Source: Clostridia bacterium
GTDB taxonomy: Bacteria; Bacillota; Clostridia; Oscillospirales; Acutalibacteraceae
Direction of reading: 5' to 3'
Assembly: GCA_017517665.1 (NCBI GenBank)
Contig: JAFWYP010000022.1
Location: 1-64,000, forward strand
Length of the DNA: 64,000 bases
Position numbers and translations under genes: made by a program. Position 1 is the first letter of the stretch. Every line of letters starts with the position of its first letter. Below the pieces are notes generated by a model that did not search any database, had not been told where the DNA came from, and saw nothing but the letters and a program-made list of their open reading frames with translations. Below, piece by piece: positions 16,304 to 25,528 of this stretch.

Positions 16304-18398
16304 CGTTCTTTTTCTTTCCTGCGGATTTTTCATAGCCGCAGTCTTTTGTCATGCAAACGATTTTGCCTGTCTTTTTCTTGAAAAGCGATTTGCCGCATTC
16401 GGGACAGTTTTCGCCTGCGGGAGCATCCCAGCTCATGAAATTGCACTTGGGCCAGTTGCCGCAGCCGTAGAACACATGACCTTTTTTGGATTTTCTTTCA
16501 ATGATTTCGCCGCCGCATTCGGGACATCTTGCACCCGTGTTAACGATAAGCGGCTTTGCATTTTTGCATTCGGGATAACCGGGGCAGGCAAGGAATCTGC
16601 CGTATCTGCCCGTCTTTATAACCATCATTCTGCCGCACTTGTCGCAGGGAATGTCGGTTGTATCCTCTTCAAGCTGAATCTTGACATTCTTCATCTCGGA
16701 TTTCGCCTTGTCGAGCGATTTTTCGAGGTCTGCATAGAATTCGTCAAGCATCTTTATATAGTCAAATTCGCCGCAGCCGACCTTATCGAGGTTGGTTTCC
16801 ATCTGTGCAGTGAACTTGGTATTGACAATCTTGGGGAATTTGTCCTTGAGAAGTCCCGTTATCGCAACGCCGAGCTCGGTGGGGATGAGCTGCTTTGACT
16901 TTCTCTGGACATAGCCTCTCTTTATGATAGTTGAGAGAATGGTTGCATAGGTACTGGGTCTGCCTACGCCGTTTTCTTCAAGCTCCTTAATGAGAGAAGC
17001 TTCGGTGTAGCGTGCGGGGGGCTGTGTGAAATGCTGATTGGGGATGATTTCACGGAGCTTGAGGCTTTCGTCGCTCTTCAATTCGGGAAGAACGCCCTTT
17101 TCGTTATCCTCTTCGGGAAGCTCATAGAGCTTTGTGAAGCCGTCAAACCTGATTGAATAGCCTGCTGCTGTGAAAATGCAGAATTCCTTGCCGCTTCCGT
17201 CCTTTGTCGCAAGGATTTCAGCCTTTACGGTATTCTGAACACAAGCCGCCATAAGGCTTGCCATGAAGCGTTTCCAGATAAGGTTATAAAGCTTATACTG
17301 GTCGCTTGTGAGACTGCTCTTTACTTCATCAGGTGTAAGTGACGGAATTGAAGGTCTGATTGCTTCGTGACCGTCCTGAGCATTTGCTCTTGATTTATAA
17401 TAAACGGGTTTCTCGGGAAGATAATCGCCGCCGTAAGTCTTTGTTATAAAATCATTTGCCGCGGCTCTTGCTTCTTCGGAGATGCGGAGCGAATCGGTTC
17501 TCATGTAAGTGATAAGACCCGTCATGCCCATGCCCTTTACGTTAACACCTTCGTAAAGCTCCTGTGCGGCTCTCATTGTTCTTTCAGCCTGAAAACCGAG
17601 CTTTCTGGAAGCTTCCTGCTGAAGAGTTGAGGTGATGAACGGAGGCGCGGGATTCTTCTTTCTTGTGCCCTTCTTTACTGATTTTACGGAATAATCAGCG
17701 CCGTCAAGGCGGTCAAGATATTTCTTTGCCTGAGCCTCGTCTGCAATCTTTATCTTGCCGTTTTCGTCGGAATAAAGAGTTGCGGTAAAGGTTCTTCTCT
17801 GCGAGGTTGCAAGCTTTGCGTCGATAATCCAGTATTCCTCGGGAACAAAAGCATTGATTTCGTCCTCACGGTCAACGATTATCTTGAGCGCAACACTCTG
17901 CACTCTGCCTGCGGAAAGACCTCTTCTGATTTTCTGCGAAACAAACGGGCTGAGTCTGTAGCCCACAAGGCGGTCAAGAATTCTTCTTGCCTGCTGTGCG
18001 TTGACAAGGTCGGTGTTTACCTTCTTGGGGTTTGCCATACCTGCGGCAACACCCGTTTTTGTTATTTCGTTGAAGGTTACGCGGTTTGCGGTGTTGAGAT
18101 CAAGACCGAGCACCGTTGCAAGATGCCATGAAATTGCTTCTCCCTCGCGGTCGGGGTCGGCTGCGAGATAAACTGCTTCGCTGGCATCAACTTTATCTTT
18201 AAGCTCTTTTACAAGCTTTTCTTTTCCCTTGATAAGAGCGTATTTCGGCGCAAAGTTATTCTTTACGTCAACGCTGAGCTTTGCGGCAGGCAAATCTCTG
18301 ATATGTCCCTTTGAAGCAACAACATCAAAATCCTTGCCGAGATATTTCTTTATGGTGTTCGCCTTTGCGGGCGACTCAACGATAATAAGCTTTGACAT
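16296..18398 (-). CDS. topA: DNA topoisomerase I
   Basis: Relaxes negative supercoils by single-strand passage. The 700 residues show a Toprim domain (IVESPAKANTIKKYLG at the start; AADPDREGEAISWHL), the active-site tyrosine in LITYMRTDS, and the DRLVGYRLSPF block. At the C-terminus there are three four-cysteine zinc ribbons (from about residue 580). Each shows CxxC...CxxxxC-type spacing, for example CDKCGRMMV, CPECGGEII and CPECGKSLF. dprA ends 19 bp upstream, so the pair is probably cotranscribed. Confidence 0.97.
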   Translation of the reverse strand: MSKLIIVESPAKANTIKKYLGKDFDVVASKGHIRDLPAAKLSVDVKNNFAPKYALIKGKEKLVKELKDKVDASEAVYLAADPDREGEAISWHLATVLGLDLNTANRVTFNEITKTGVAAGMANPKKVNTDLVNAQQARRILDRLVGYRLSPFVSQKIRRGLSAGRVQSVALKIIVDREDEINAFVPEEYWIIDAKLATSQRRTFTATLYSDENGKIKIADEAQAKKYLDRLDGADYSVKSVKKGTRKKNPAPPFITSTLQQEASRKLGFQAERTMRAAQELYEGVNVKGMGMTGLITYMRTDSLRISEEARAAANDFITKTYGGDYLPEKPVYYKSRANAQDGHEAIRPSIPSLTPDEVKSSLTSDQYKLYNLIWKRFMASLMAACVQNTVKAEILATKDGSGKEFCIFTAAGYSIRFDGFTKLYELPEEDNEKGVLPELKSDESLKLREIIPNQHFTQPPARYTEASLIKELEENGVGRPSTYATILSTIIKRGYVQRKSKQLIPTELGVAITGLLKDKFPKIVNTKFTAQMETNLDKVGCGEFDYIKMLDEFYADLEKSLDKAKSEMKNVKIQLEEDTTDIPCDKCGRMMVIKTGRYGRFLACPGYPECKNAKPLIVNTGARCPECGGEIIERKSKKGHVFYGCGNWPKCNFMSWDAPAGENCPECGKSLFKKKTGKIVCMTKDCGYEKSAGKKKNDE

Positions 18399-18417
18399 TT
18401 ATCTGACTCCTGTAAAA

Positions 18418-19545
18418 TTATTTTATAACATATTTTTTGCTTTCCGACTCCGTAATCAGTCCGGAAAGCTCAAGCTGCATGATTGCGGTTGTGACTCTTG
18501 TGTAGCCGAGACCCGATGCTGCAACGATATCGTCAAAATGAACGGGTTCAACACCAAGACAAGTATATACTCTCTGCATATCGGGGTCAAGACCTTCGGG
18601 TATATATTCACCTTTGTCTTCTTTTCCGTACTTTTTCGTGCCGATTAATTCAAGATTCAGTCTTTCGGGATATACGGTAACATACGATTCCAGAATTTCA
18701 CGGGCATCCGTCACCGCTTTCGCGCCCTTTGAGATTAGTCTGTTTGCGCCGGTGTAGGCACTTGAAAGTGCACTTCCGGGTACGGCAAATATTTCTCTTT
18801 TCTGTGTGATTGCCGCCTTTGCCGTTATTAGCGAACCGCTTTTTTCATGAGCTTCAACAACCAGCACACCGTGGCTCATTCCCGATATTATGCGGTTTCT
18901 CTGGGGAAAAGTGAATCTTGAAGCCTCTGTAAAAGGAGGATACTCGGTTACAACCGCACCGTTTCTTGCAATGCTTCTGCGAAGCGCCTCATTTTCCGCA
19001 AGATAATTCGTGCCAAAGCCGCAGCCGAGCACACATACCGTTTTTCCGCCTGCAAAAATTGCCGCTTCATGAGCCGCGCTGTCTATTCCGAGCGCGCCGC
19101 CGCTTACAACCACCGCACCCGCCAGTGAAAGGTCTGTGCAGATATCATGCGTAACGGTCACACCCTCGATTCCGGGATTTCTCGTGCCCACAACTCCTAT
19201 TATAACCTTACCCTGAAGGCAGGTTATGTCGCCGTCAATATAAAGCGCGACGGGCATATCGCGGGTTTTGCGCAGACCTGCGGGATATCCCGTGTCCTCG
19301 GGAGTTATGATATTCCAGCCCCTGCCCTCACAAAGAACAATAACCTCTTCCGCTTCTTCGAGAGTCATCTTTTCCAAATTTTCCTGCTGTTTTTTTGTGA
19401 AAACTCCGGAATTTATTCTGTCTGCCATCGGCGCCTCATAGAGTTCAAGCGGATTCTTGAACACGGAAAAGATTTCATCGGTCCTCGGCTCTGCGCCGAG
19501 TGCGAGAGAAAGCCAGACCCAATATTTTTTTCCGACCTTTTTCAT
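18418..19545 (-). CDS. dprA: DNA-processing protein DprA/Smf
   Basis: Binds incoming single-stranded DNA and loads RecA in natural transformation; it is also widely conserved in non-competent bacteria. The Rossmann-like core carries GVVGTRNPGIEGV, VVSGGALGIDSAAH and the TVCVLGCGFGTNYLAEN block. SGLGYTRVTTAIMQLELSGL at the C-terminus is the winged-helix DprA domain. I start at the ATG at 19545, in an ATGA overlap with the upstream methylase and behind GGGAG. An in-frame TTG at 19560 is less likely. With cinA elsewhere in the window, a competence link is possible but unproven. Confidence 0.94.
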   Translation of the reverse strand: MKKVGKKYWVWLSLALGAEPRTDEIFSVFKNPLELYEAPMADRINSGVFTKKQQENLEKMTLEEAEEVIVLCEGRGWNIITPEDTGYPAGLRKTRDMPVALYIDGDITCLQGKVIIGVVGTRNPGIEGVTVTHDICTDLSLAGAVVVSGGALGIDSAAHEAAIFAGGKTVCVLGCGFGTNYLAENEALRRSIARNGAVVTEYPPFTEASRFTFPQRNRIISGMSHGVLVVEAHEKSGSLITAKAAITQKREIFAVPGSALSSAYTGANRLISKGAKAVTDAREILESYVTVYPERLNLELIGTKKYGKEDKGEYIPEGLDPDMQRVYTCLGVEPVHFDDIVAASGLGYTRVTTAIMQLELSGLITESESKKYVIK

Positions 19546-20327
19546 CTCATCAGCTCCCAAGCGAGAATTGCCGCCGCTGCGGATGCATTGAAGGATTCCG
19601 CCCTTCCGCTCATGGGAATTGTGACTGCAGATGTGCAGATGCCGATTGTTTCCTCGGTAAGACCCGAGCCTTCGTTGCCGACACAGCAGACAACTCCGCC
19701 CTCCATGGAGATTTTGCGGATATCCGTTGCCGTATTGCGCGGCACGGAAGCGAGAGTCTGCATTCCGAGAGAATTTGCTTCCTCGAGAAGCGCGGGAAGG
19801 TTTTCGGCGGAAATTACGGGCATTCTCAGGGACGAGCCCATTGCCGCACGAAGCGCCTTCGGGTTATAAATATCGCACCCTCCGCTGACGATAAGACCGT
19901 CAAGACCGAGCGCTTCCGCACTTCTGCATACCGCACCCAGATTTGAGGGGTCCTGAAGATTTTCGAGAGCAATATATTTGCCTTTGGGGTTAAGCTCCCG
20001 TGTGCCTTCATTTTTTATCTCGCAGATACAGAAAACTCCCTGCGGATTTTCCGTGTCTGAAAGCTTCTGCGAAACCTCTGCGCTTATTTCATAGCATATA
20101 CCGCTTGCCGCGATTATGCTTTCGGTATATTCCGAATATTTCCAGAGCGCCTTCGCCGTGAAAAACGCCTGTTTTATTTCGATTCCCGTCTGAACGGCAT
20201 CAAAACAAAGCCGTGCGCCCTCGAGAAAGAATTCCCCTGCCTCTTTGCGGAGTGAAGCACTTTCTCCAAGACGGACTGCGTGTTTTATTTTGTCGTTTGT
20301 GCGTGCGGTTATCTTTTCCATTATCAT
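19542..20327 (-). CDS. SpoU/TrmH-family RNA 2'-O-methyltransferase
   Basis: A 261-residue SPOUT-fold methylase. The N-terminal substrate-binding domain (about 1-95) is followed by the knotted catalytic domain: motif 1 ALENLQDPSNLGAVCRSAEALG, motif 2 VVCCVGNEGSGLTEE, and motif 3 IPMSGRAESFNASAAAAI. It resembles the TsnR/RlmB-like rRNA methylases, and the exact target nucleotide cannot be told. A second family member (rlmB) occurs at 24662-25405. Translation is coupled to dprA through the ATGA overlap. Confidence 0.9.
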   Translation of the reverse strand: MIMEKITARTNDKIKHAVRLGESASLRKEAGEFFLEGARLCFDAVQTGIEIKQAFFTAKALWKYSEYTESIIAASGICYEISAEVSQKLSDTENPQGVFCICEIKNEGTRELNPKGKYIALENLQDPSNLGAVCRSAEALGLDGLIVSGGCDIYNPKALRAAMGSSLRMPVISAENLPALLEEANSLGMQTLASVPRNTATDIRKISMEGGVVCCVGNEGSGLTEETIGICTSAVTIPMSGRAESFNASAAAAILAWELMR

Positions 20328-20389
20328 ATATTTGATACCTTTTATATGTTGTTTTTTGATGTAAAATGTCGGCTGTGAAATACCTTAAT

Positions 20390-20433
20390 AAAACAAACAA
20401 TCAGAGATGTGTAACATATGCCACATCTCTGAT
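20390..20433 (-). terminator. Terminator of the infC-rpmI-rplT operon
   Basis: A perfect 12-bp stem ATCAGAGATGTG (20400-20411) / CACATCTCTGAT (20422-20433) with a 10-nt loop, followed on the minus strand by TTGTTTGTTTTATT. It starts 15 bp after the rplT stop. Confidence 0.88.
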
Positions 20434-20447
20434 ATTGATTGCTATGA

Positions 20448-20804
20448 TTAGTTGAGAGCTGCCTTTGCCTTTTCGGTAAGAGCAGTGAATGCTGCGGGAT
20501 CTGCAACAGCGATTTCAGCAAGCATCTTGCGGTTGAGGCTGATGTCAGCCTTCTTGAGACCGTTGATGAATGTTGAATAGTTCATGCCGTTTGCCTGGCA
20601 AGCTGCTGAGATACGGGTAATCCAAAGACGGCGGAAATCACGCTTCTTCTGCTTTCTGCCGATGTAAGCGTAGTTGCCGCTCTTCATAACTGCCTGCTTG
20701 GCAGTCTTGAAAAGAGTGCTCTTTGAGCCATAGTAGCCCTTAGCCATCTTGAGTACTTTATTTCTTCTCTTACGAGTCATTATAGCGCCTTTAATACGTG
20801 CCAT
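20448..20804 (-). CDS. rplT: 50S ribosomal protein L20
   Basis: Early-assembly 23S rRNA-binding protein of 118 residues, rich in Lys and Arg. It starts [20 protein letters not shown] and contains [17 protein letters not shown] and the [20 protein letters not shown] stretch, all typical of L20. It is the last gene of the infC-rpmI-rplT operon. In Firmicutes L20 itself represses this operon through the leader RNA; the leader at 21613-21779 fits that scheme. Confidence 0.98.
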   Translation of the reverse strand: MARIKGAIMTRKRRNKVLKMAKGYYGSKSTLFKTAKQAVMKSGNYAYIGRKQKKRDFRRLWITRISAACQANGMNYSTFINGLKKADISLNRKMLAEIAVADPAAFTALTEKAKAALN

Positions 20805-20852
20805 TTTTAAAATCCTCCGTTATTCTTTAAGTTGTTTTACAAAGTTCCGATA

Positions 20853-21050
20853 TTATTTGTAGGGAACAAGACGCTTGATCTGCTTGCAGTTTGTTACGTC
20901 AGCAACAGTTGTCTTGCGAAGATTTCTCTTGCGCTTTGTGTTCTTCTTGTTGAGAATGTGTGACTTGTAGGCATGTGCACGCATGGGCTTGCCGTTCTTT
21001 GAAAGTTTGAAGCGCTTCTTTGCGCCGCTGTGTGTCTTAATCTTAGGCAT
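20853..21050 (-). CDS. rpmI: 50S ribosomal protein L35
   Basis: A 65-residue basic ribosomal protein. The start [20 protein letters not shown] and the middle [16 protein letters not shown] are diagnostic. It lies between infC (43 bp) and rplT (48 bp) in the conserved order. A good AGGAGG ribosome site precedes the ATG. Confidence 0.98.
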   Translation of the reverse strand: MPKIKTHSGAKKRFKLSKNGKPMRAHAYKSHILNKKNTKRKRNLRKTTVADVTNCKQIKRLVPYK

Positions 21051-21093
21051 GGTTGTTTCCTCCTTAATAATTTACATTATAATCTGTGCTTTT

Positions 21094-21612
21094 TTATTTT
21101 GCGCTTTTCGGAGCGAGGAACATCAGCATCTGTCTGCCCTCAAGCTTAGCGGGCTTTTCAACCGAAGCACACTCCGCACAGGCTTCAGCACAACGGTTCA
21201 TGATGACCAGACCAAGCTCGGGATGAGCCATCTCACGGCCTCTGAAACGGATTGAAACCTTAACTTTATTACCCGATGCAATGAATTTCTTTGCATGGTT
21301 AATCTTTGTGTCGAAATCGTGTGTGTCGATGTTGAGAGAAAGTCTGATTTCTTTAATCTCGATTGTCTTCTGATTCTTCTTAGCTTCTTTCTCTTTCTTT
21401 GCCTTTTCAAATCGGAACTTACCGTAGTCCATAACCTTGCATACGGGGGGCTTTGCCATGGGAGCAATCTTAACAAGGTCAAGATTTCTGCTTTCGGCAA
21501 TTTTAAGTGCCTCCGCTGCGGACATGATACCGAGCTGTTCGCCGTCATCGGAAATAACTCTTATTTCTTTGTCACGGATTTCCTCATTGATTTGCTGCTC
21601 TTGCTTGCTGAT
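21094..21612 (-). CDS. infC: Translation initiation factor IF-3, starting at AUC
   Basis: Binds the 30S subunit and checks start-codon pairing. The N-domain (QQINEEIRDKEIRVI onward) and C-domain with IKEIRLSLNIDTHDFDTK and KVSIRFRGREMAHPELG are complete only if translation begins at the ATC codon at 21612-21610. This gives 172 residues, the normal length, with an AGGAGG site 9 nt upstream. The first in-frame ATG (21525) would remove 29 conserved residues, and no ATG, GTG or TTG lies between them in a useful position. Rare AUU/AUC starts are an established feature of infC and allow self-regulation, because IF-3 rejects such codons. Confidence 0.93.
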   Translation of the reverse strand: MSKQEQQINEEIRDKEIRVISDDGEQLGIMSAAEALKIAESRNLDLVKIAPMAKPPVCKVMDYGKFRFEKAKKEKEAKKNQKTIEIKEIRLSLNIDTHDFDTKINHAKKFIASGNKVKVSIRFRGREMAHPELGLVIMNRCAEACAECASVEKPAKLEGRQMLMFLAPKSAK

Positions 21613-21779
21613 GTTGAAGCACCTCCTGAAAATTTAAATAAAAAAGCGAGGGCAGGAAAACCCCGACCTCGCATAAAATCAACGCTTTTCACGGGCAGAA
21701 TGCCCGATTAAACAGAAGCTATTGACCGACGCGGGACTTCCCCGGAAGGTGAGAGCAAAACCTGCTCTGCTTTATTGTG
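21613..21779 (-). ncRNA. L20-type 5' leader with attenuator upstream of infC
   Basis: A ~167-nt untranslated leader. It contains a conserved-looking CTCACCTTCCGGGGAAGTCC segment (about 21751-21732) and GGTCAATAG (about 21726-21718). It ends in a strong stem GCGAGG/CCTCGC followed by T6, just before the infC ribosome site. This matches the layout of the Firmicutes L20 leader, in which excess L20 binding promotes termination. The family assignment is from memory of that RNA; a covariance-model search would settle it. Confidence 0.78.
21635..21672 (-). terminator. Attenuator terminator within the infC leader
   Basis: Outer stem GCGAGG (21672-21667) / CCTCGC (21651-21646) with an inner CGGG/CCTG extension, followed by TTTTTTATTT on the minus strand. 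It lies directly before the AGGAGG of infC, so read-through decides operon expression. Confidence 0.85.
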
Positions 21780-21785
21780 CAAGTT

Positions 21786-21814
21786 ATTCTAATATACAAT
21801 CGCCGATTTGTCAA
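21786..21814 (-). promoter_or_regulatory. Promoter of infC-rpmI-rplT
   Basis: TTGACA (21814-21809), 17-bp spacer, TAGAAT (21791-21786). The predicted transcript begins near 21779. It lies only 16 bp from the stop codon of the upstream P-type-ATPase-like gene. Confidence 0.88.
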
Positions 21815-21829
21815 GTGTTTTTTGCAAAA

Positions 21830-24661
21830 TTATTTGATTTTGCTGAAAATCATTATACCTGCGGAGATTGCAAGGCCTGCGCCGATGAAGAGTGCTGCGG
21901 TTATTCCGTTGACAAGCGCGCCTGACGCGGTGCAATAAAGCGCCATGCAGAGAGCGAAGCCGAGCACGCTGAGGATTATCTGGAGCACAGCGCCGAGCTT
22001 CACGCCCGAGCCTATCATACAAGATGCGGCAACAGCTTTGAGCATTGAGAAAGCCGTACCGTCATGAACAATTGACGCGGGAAGTCTGTCGCACACAGCT
22101 TCTCTTCTTCTCTTGAAGAGTCTGCCTGCAACGGATGAGAGAATCTTGAAATTCTCCTGAGGCATACCGAAACTCTTTGAAATAAGCTCTTCGGTAACAT
22201 TAACATCATTCGTGCGCACAAGCACCTGAATTCCGTTGCTTTCAAGCGATTTGAAATAACCCGTCAGATTCTTGTCAACCGCATAGCTGACAACGAAAAG
22301 CGCCGCTATTTTTTCTGCAACGGCAAGATAGATAACCTTTCTGCCGCTGTGTGAATATCTTTCCTCGAGAGCCTTTTCAGGAACCTCGATATTGTGGTGA
22401 ACAAGCATGTTTCTGTTGCCGAGAAGGACTTTCTGACCGTGGATTCTTGCGGAAATTCCGAGCTTATCCTCATAAACAAGCTCTTTTACGGGAGGAAGCA
22501 AATCCTGTCTGCCGTCAACAACCTGCTCAAAGCTTTCACGCATCGGGCCGCCCGATTTGATAACCATTGCCGCCGCATAAAGAAGAACATCGTCGATACG
22601 GATATTCTTGAAATCCTTCATGCCGTGCATGACGCATCTTGAACGGTCAAAGACATCTGCCGAATCCATTACAACGGCATTTGCACAAGCTGTTTTTTCC
22701 GCCGCATCGAGGCTCGCAATCATCGTTCCCTCGGAATTGAGCGAAGCGTTGGTGATTCTGAGCAGGAATGCAGGAATAAAGGATGAGAACACAGGTGCGC
22801 ACACGCAGAATGTGCCTGCAAAAGCAGAGAAAGCCGTCATGACACTCTGTGTCGTTATTCCCGCGGTTATTGAAACTATTGCCGATGCCGCAAAGGCAAC
22901 GGGAATAAGTATTTTAACAATTTTCTTTTCGCCCGAATCCGCTGACGAATTCTTGACAAATTCTGAGGGGAAGGAGAGCTTTGATGAATAGAGAAGCTCC
23001 GCATTTCCCATCATCAGACCTCTGCCGAGTTCAAAAATCTCGGACTCGTTTTCAATCGGATGCACCGCATACATATTATGCTCATATTTATACGCACATA
23101 CCTCGAAATTGCCGAGAATTCTCTGTGCATCCATTTTATCGGCAATTTTTCCGATAAGCACGGCAAGAATTACCGCAACCGTAAATACCGTTGCACCCAT
23201 TCCCTCGCTTCCGACAACCGCCGCAAGCGTACATTGAAGCAGCGAAACAACTATTGCGAGGCTGACCGCGGTATCACCCGTTATTCTGCGCTTTAAAATA
23301 CCGGTTATGCCGTCAACGAATTTAACGCTGTTGAGCGCAGCTGCGGCAATGATAAGCACGGCGTTGATAATATTGAGTGCGGATGAGCCGGCAACAAAAA
23401 GCTCCGTTTCGATTGAGAGCTTTTCGGCAAGGAAAGGAATAATGTTTATTATAACTGCAATAAGCTCGACTATTCCCACGAAAAGCAGGCTCATGCCCGC
23501 TTTCCGGCTGTTTTCGCTCAGCCTTGTATGTATCACGGCTCTTTCCGAGGGAGAGGAATACTCGTTTGCAACGGGCTTTGCCTCTTCCTTTTCAAGCTCT
23601 ATGCGCTTTTCTTTCTTTCTGCGTGCCTTCTCTTCCTTTGCACGCTCTTCGGGAGGCGCTTCAAAATCTCCGTCAAACTCCGAATCAAGGTCAATCGCAT
23701 TGACAAGCCTGAAATTCTTCGCCTTCTGCTTGCGCTTTTCCCAGAGATTTTCTTCAACATCCTCATCGCTGTCGGGAATTTCGTCGTCATCACCGTCGTC
23801 AAATCCCGTAAGCACTATCTGACCCTCAACGTCATTATCTATTTTTTCGGATTTTGCCGACGGCATATCCGCTTTTCCGATAATGCGCGTTCTTTCTTCA
23901 TCTGCCGCCCTGACATCCTCTGCGGCATGGACCTTCGGCATTGCCTCAAGTCCGTTTTCCGCTTCTTCCGTTGACTTCTCGATAACTATTCCCGACCTGT
24001 CAACGGGACCTTCTTCAGGTATATCTATCTCGCCCGTATCTTCTATTTCAAGCTTTTTGAAGAATCGGGTTTTGTAGTCGTTCTCAGTTATATGCTCTTC
24101 TTCGGGTTCGCCGAAAAAGCCTTTGATTTCCGACGGAGTTTCGTCAACGGGTTTTTTATCTGCCGTTTTTTCCTCTTTTTTCTCCGTTTCCTGCCATGCA
24201 AACATCGGCGCGGGAGGCTCGGGGATATCCTCGGGCACAATTACGGTTTCAAGCTCAAAAAGCTCGCTGTCAAAATCGTCGAAAACATCTTCTTTTTCAT
24301 AGAATTTTTCCTGACCGTCAACCTCAGAATCCGTTGACATCGAGGAAATATCCTGCATTTCTTCTTTTTGGGGTTTATCCTCGGTCAAAGGCTTGAGAGT
24401 AAATATTCCCGTGTCAAATTCGCGGCTGAGTATTCTTTCAAAATCCTCGTCGGGAGTCGGTTCTTTTTTCGGCTTCGGAACATATTCCTCGCCGTTTGAC
24501 TGAGCAATAAGTCTGTCGATATCGTCAAGCGACCATGTTTTCGACGGCTCGTCGGCTGCGGAAATATCTTCTGCCGCCTTTGACTTTTTCACCTCGGCAA
24601 GTATCGCATCAAGCTCACTGTCGCCCGATTTGTTATTCAAAAAATCGCTCAATTCATTCAC
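21830..24661 (-). CDS. P-type-ATPase-like membrane protein without catalytic motifs, long acidic N-terminal tail
   Basis: A 943-residue protein. Residues 1-385 are acidic, low-complexity and probably disordered, with short motifs such as TWSLDDIDRLI. About 390-620 holds several hydrophobic helices. The C-terminal part follows the cytoplasmic layout of heavy-metal-type P-type ATPases (GISARIHGQKVLLGN, HSGRKVIYLAV, NGIQVLVRTNDVNVTEELI), ending in two more helices. The phosphorylation loop DKTGT is replaced by D666-SADVF, TGDN by RTND, and GDGxND is unrecognisable (HDGTAFS). It should not hydrolyse ATP through a phospho-Asp and may be a scaffold or sensor. Its start abuts the rlmB stop. The role is unknown; divergent spoIIE lies beyond rlmB. 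Confidence 0.78.
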   Translation of the reverse strand: MNELSDFLNNKSGDSELDAILAEVKKSKAAEDISAADEPSKTWSLDDIDRLIAQSNGEEYVPKPKKEPTPDEDFERILSREFDTGIFTLKPLTEDKPQKEEMQDISSMSTDSEVDGQEKFYEKEDVFDDFDSELFELETVIVPEDIPEPPAPMFAWQETEKKEEKTADKKPVDETPSEIKGFFGEPEEEHITENDYKTRFFKKLEIEDTGEIDIPEEGPVDRSGIVIEKSTEEAENGLEAMPKVHAAEDVRAADEERTRIIGKADMPSAKSEKIDNDVEGQIVLTGFDDGDDDEIPDSDEDVEENLWEKRKQKAKNFRLVNAIDLDSEFDGDFEAPPEERAKEEKARRKKEKRIELEKEEAKPVANEYSSPSERAVIHTRLSENSRKAGMSLLFVGIVELIAVIINIIPFLAEKLSIETELFVAGSSALNIINAVLIIAAAALNSVKFVDGITGILKRRITGDTAVSLAIVVSLLQCTLAAVVGSEGMGATVFTVAVILAVLIGKIADKMDAQRILGNFEVCAYKYEHNMYAVHPIENESEIFELGRGLMMGNAELLYSSKLSFPSEFVKNSSADSGEKKIVKILIPVAFAASAIVSITAGITTQSVMTAFSAFAGTFCVCAPVFSSFIPAFLLRITNASLNSEGTMIASLDAAEKTACANAVVMDSADVFDRSRCVMHGMKDFKNIRIDDVLLYAAAMVIKSGGPMRESFEQVVDGRQDLLPPVKELVYEDKLGISARIHGQKVLLGNRNMLVHHNIEVPEKALEERYSHSGRKVIYLAVAEKIAALFVVSYAVDKNLTGYFKSLESNGIQVLVRTNDVNVTEELISKSFGMPQENFKILSSVAGRLFKRRREAVCDRLPASIVHDGTAFSMLKAVAASCMIGSGVKLGAVLQIILSVLGFALCMALYCTASGALVNGITAALFIGAGLAISAGIMIFSKIK

Positions 24662-25405
24662 CTACCTGTGTTTCGAAATTTCGTACATTAAAATTCCCGC
24701 CGCCACGGAGGCATTGAGAGAGTTGATTTTTCCTTTCATCGGAAGAGAAACTATGAAATCACACTTATCCTTGACAAGTCTGCCCATTCCCTTACCTTCC
24801 GAACCGACAACAAGTGCTACGCTGCCCGAATAATCCTGCTTATCCCAGCTTGTGCCGTCCATGTCCGCGCCGTAAATCCAGAAACCTTTTTCTTTGAGTT
24901 CGTCAATAGCGGAGGGAAGATTTGAAACCCTCGCAACGGGCACATATTCAACCGCACCCGCAGAAACCTTGCCTACAGCATAGGTCAGCGCAACGCCTCT
25001 TCTCTTGGGAATGATTATTCCGTGTGCACCGCAGGCATCCGCCGTTCTGATTATTGCACCGAGATTATGGGGATCTTCGATTTCGTCGCAGATAATAACA
25101 AACGGTGCTTCGCCCTTTGACTTTGCATTTTCAAGTATATCGTCGATGGTCGAATATTCATGCACGGCTGCCCATGCGGCAACGCCCTGATGATTTTCGC
25201 CCTCACAGATTTTATCAAGCTTTCTTTTATCCGTTTCCTTCACCACAATGCCTCTGTCACGGCACTGACCGATGATTTTTCCCACGGAGCCGCCTCTTTC
25301 TCCTTTTGCGACCATAAGACAGTCGATTGCCCTGCCGCTTTTAAGGGCTTCCGCAACAGCATTTCGTCCGATTATAAGCCCCTGACGCTCATTCTGATTT
25401 TCCAT
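24662..25405 (-). CDS. rlmB: 23S rRNA (guanosine 2251-2'-O)-methyltransferase family (RlmB/TrmH)
   Basis: SPOUT-class methylase of 247 residues from the chosen start. The N-terminal TrmH substrate-binding domain (GLIIGRNAVAEALKSG) is followed by the knotted domain: ICDEIEDPHNLGAIIRTAD, ALVVGSEGKGMGRLV and SLPMKGKINSLNASVAAGI. This is the RlmB/YacO type that usually modifies 23S G2251. I start at the ATG at 25405 because AGGAGG lies 10 nt upstream; the open frame continues to 25429. It is immediately followed by the pseudo-ATPase gene with no gap. Confidence 0.92.
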   Translation of the reverse strand: MENQNERQGLIIGRNAVAEALKSGRAIDCLMVAKGERGGSVGKIIGQCRDRGIVVKETDKRKLDKICEGENHQGVAAWAAVHEYSTIDDILENAKSKGEAPFVIICDEIEDPHNLGAIIRTADACGAHGIIIPKRRGVALTYAVGKVSAGAVEYVPVARVSNLPSAIDELKEKGFWIYGADMDGTSWDKQDYSGSVALVVGSEGKGMGRLVKDKCDFIVSLPMKGKINSLNASVAAGILMYEISKHR

Positions 25406-25528
25406 TGAGCAGACTCCTCCTATTTTCATTCATAATCGCTTTATTATAACACAAAATTATACGCTTGAACAGTATTATTCTTAATTTTACAAAAAATTTT
25501 TTTCATTATATTAAATTATATTCACAAA

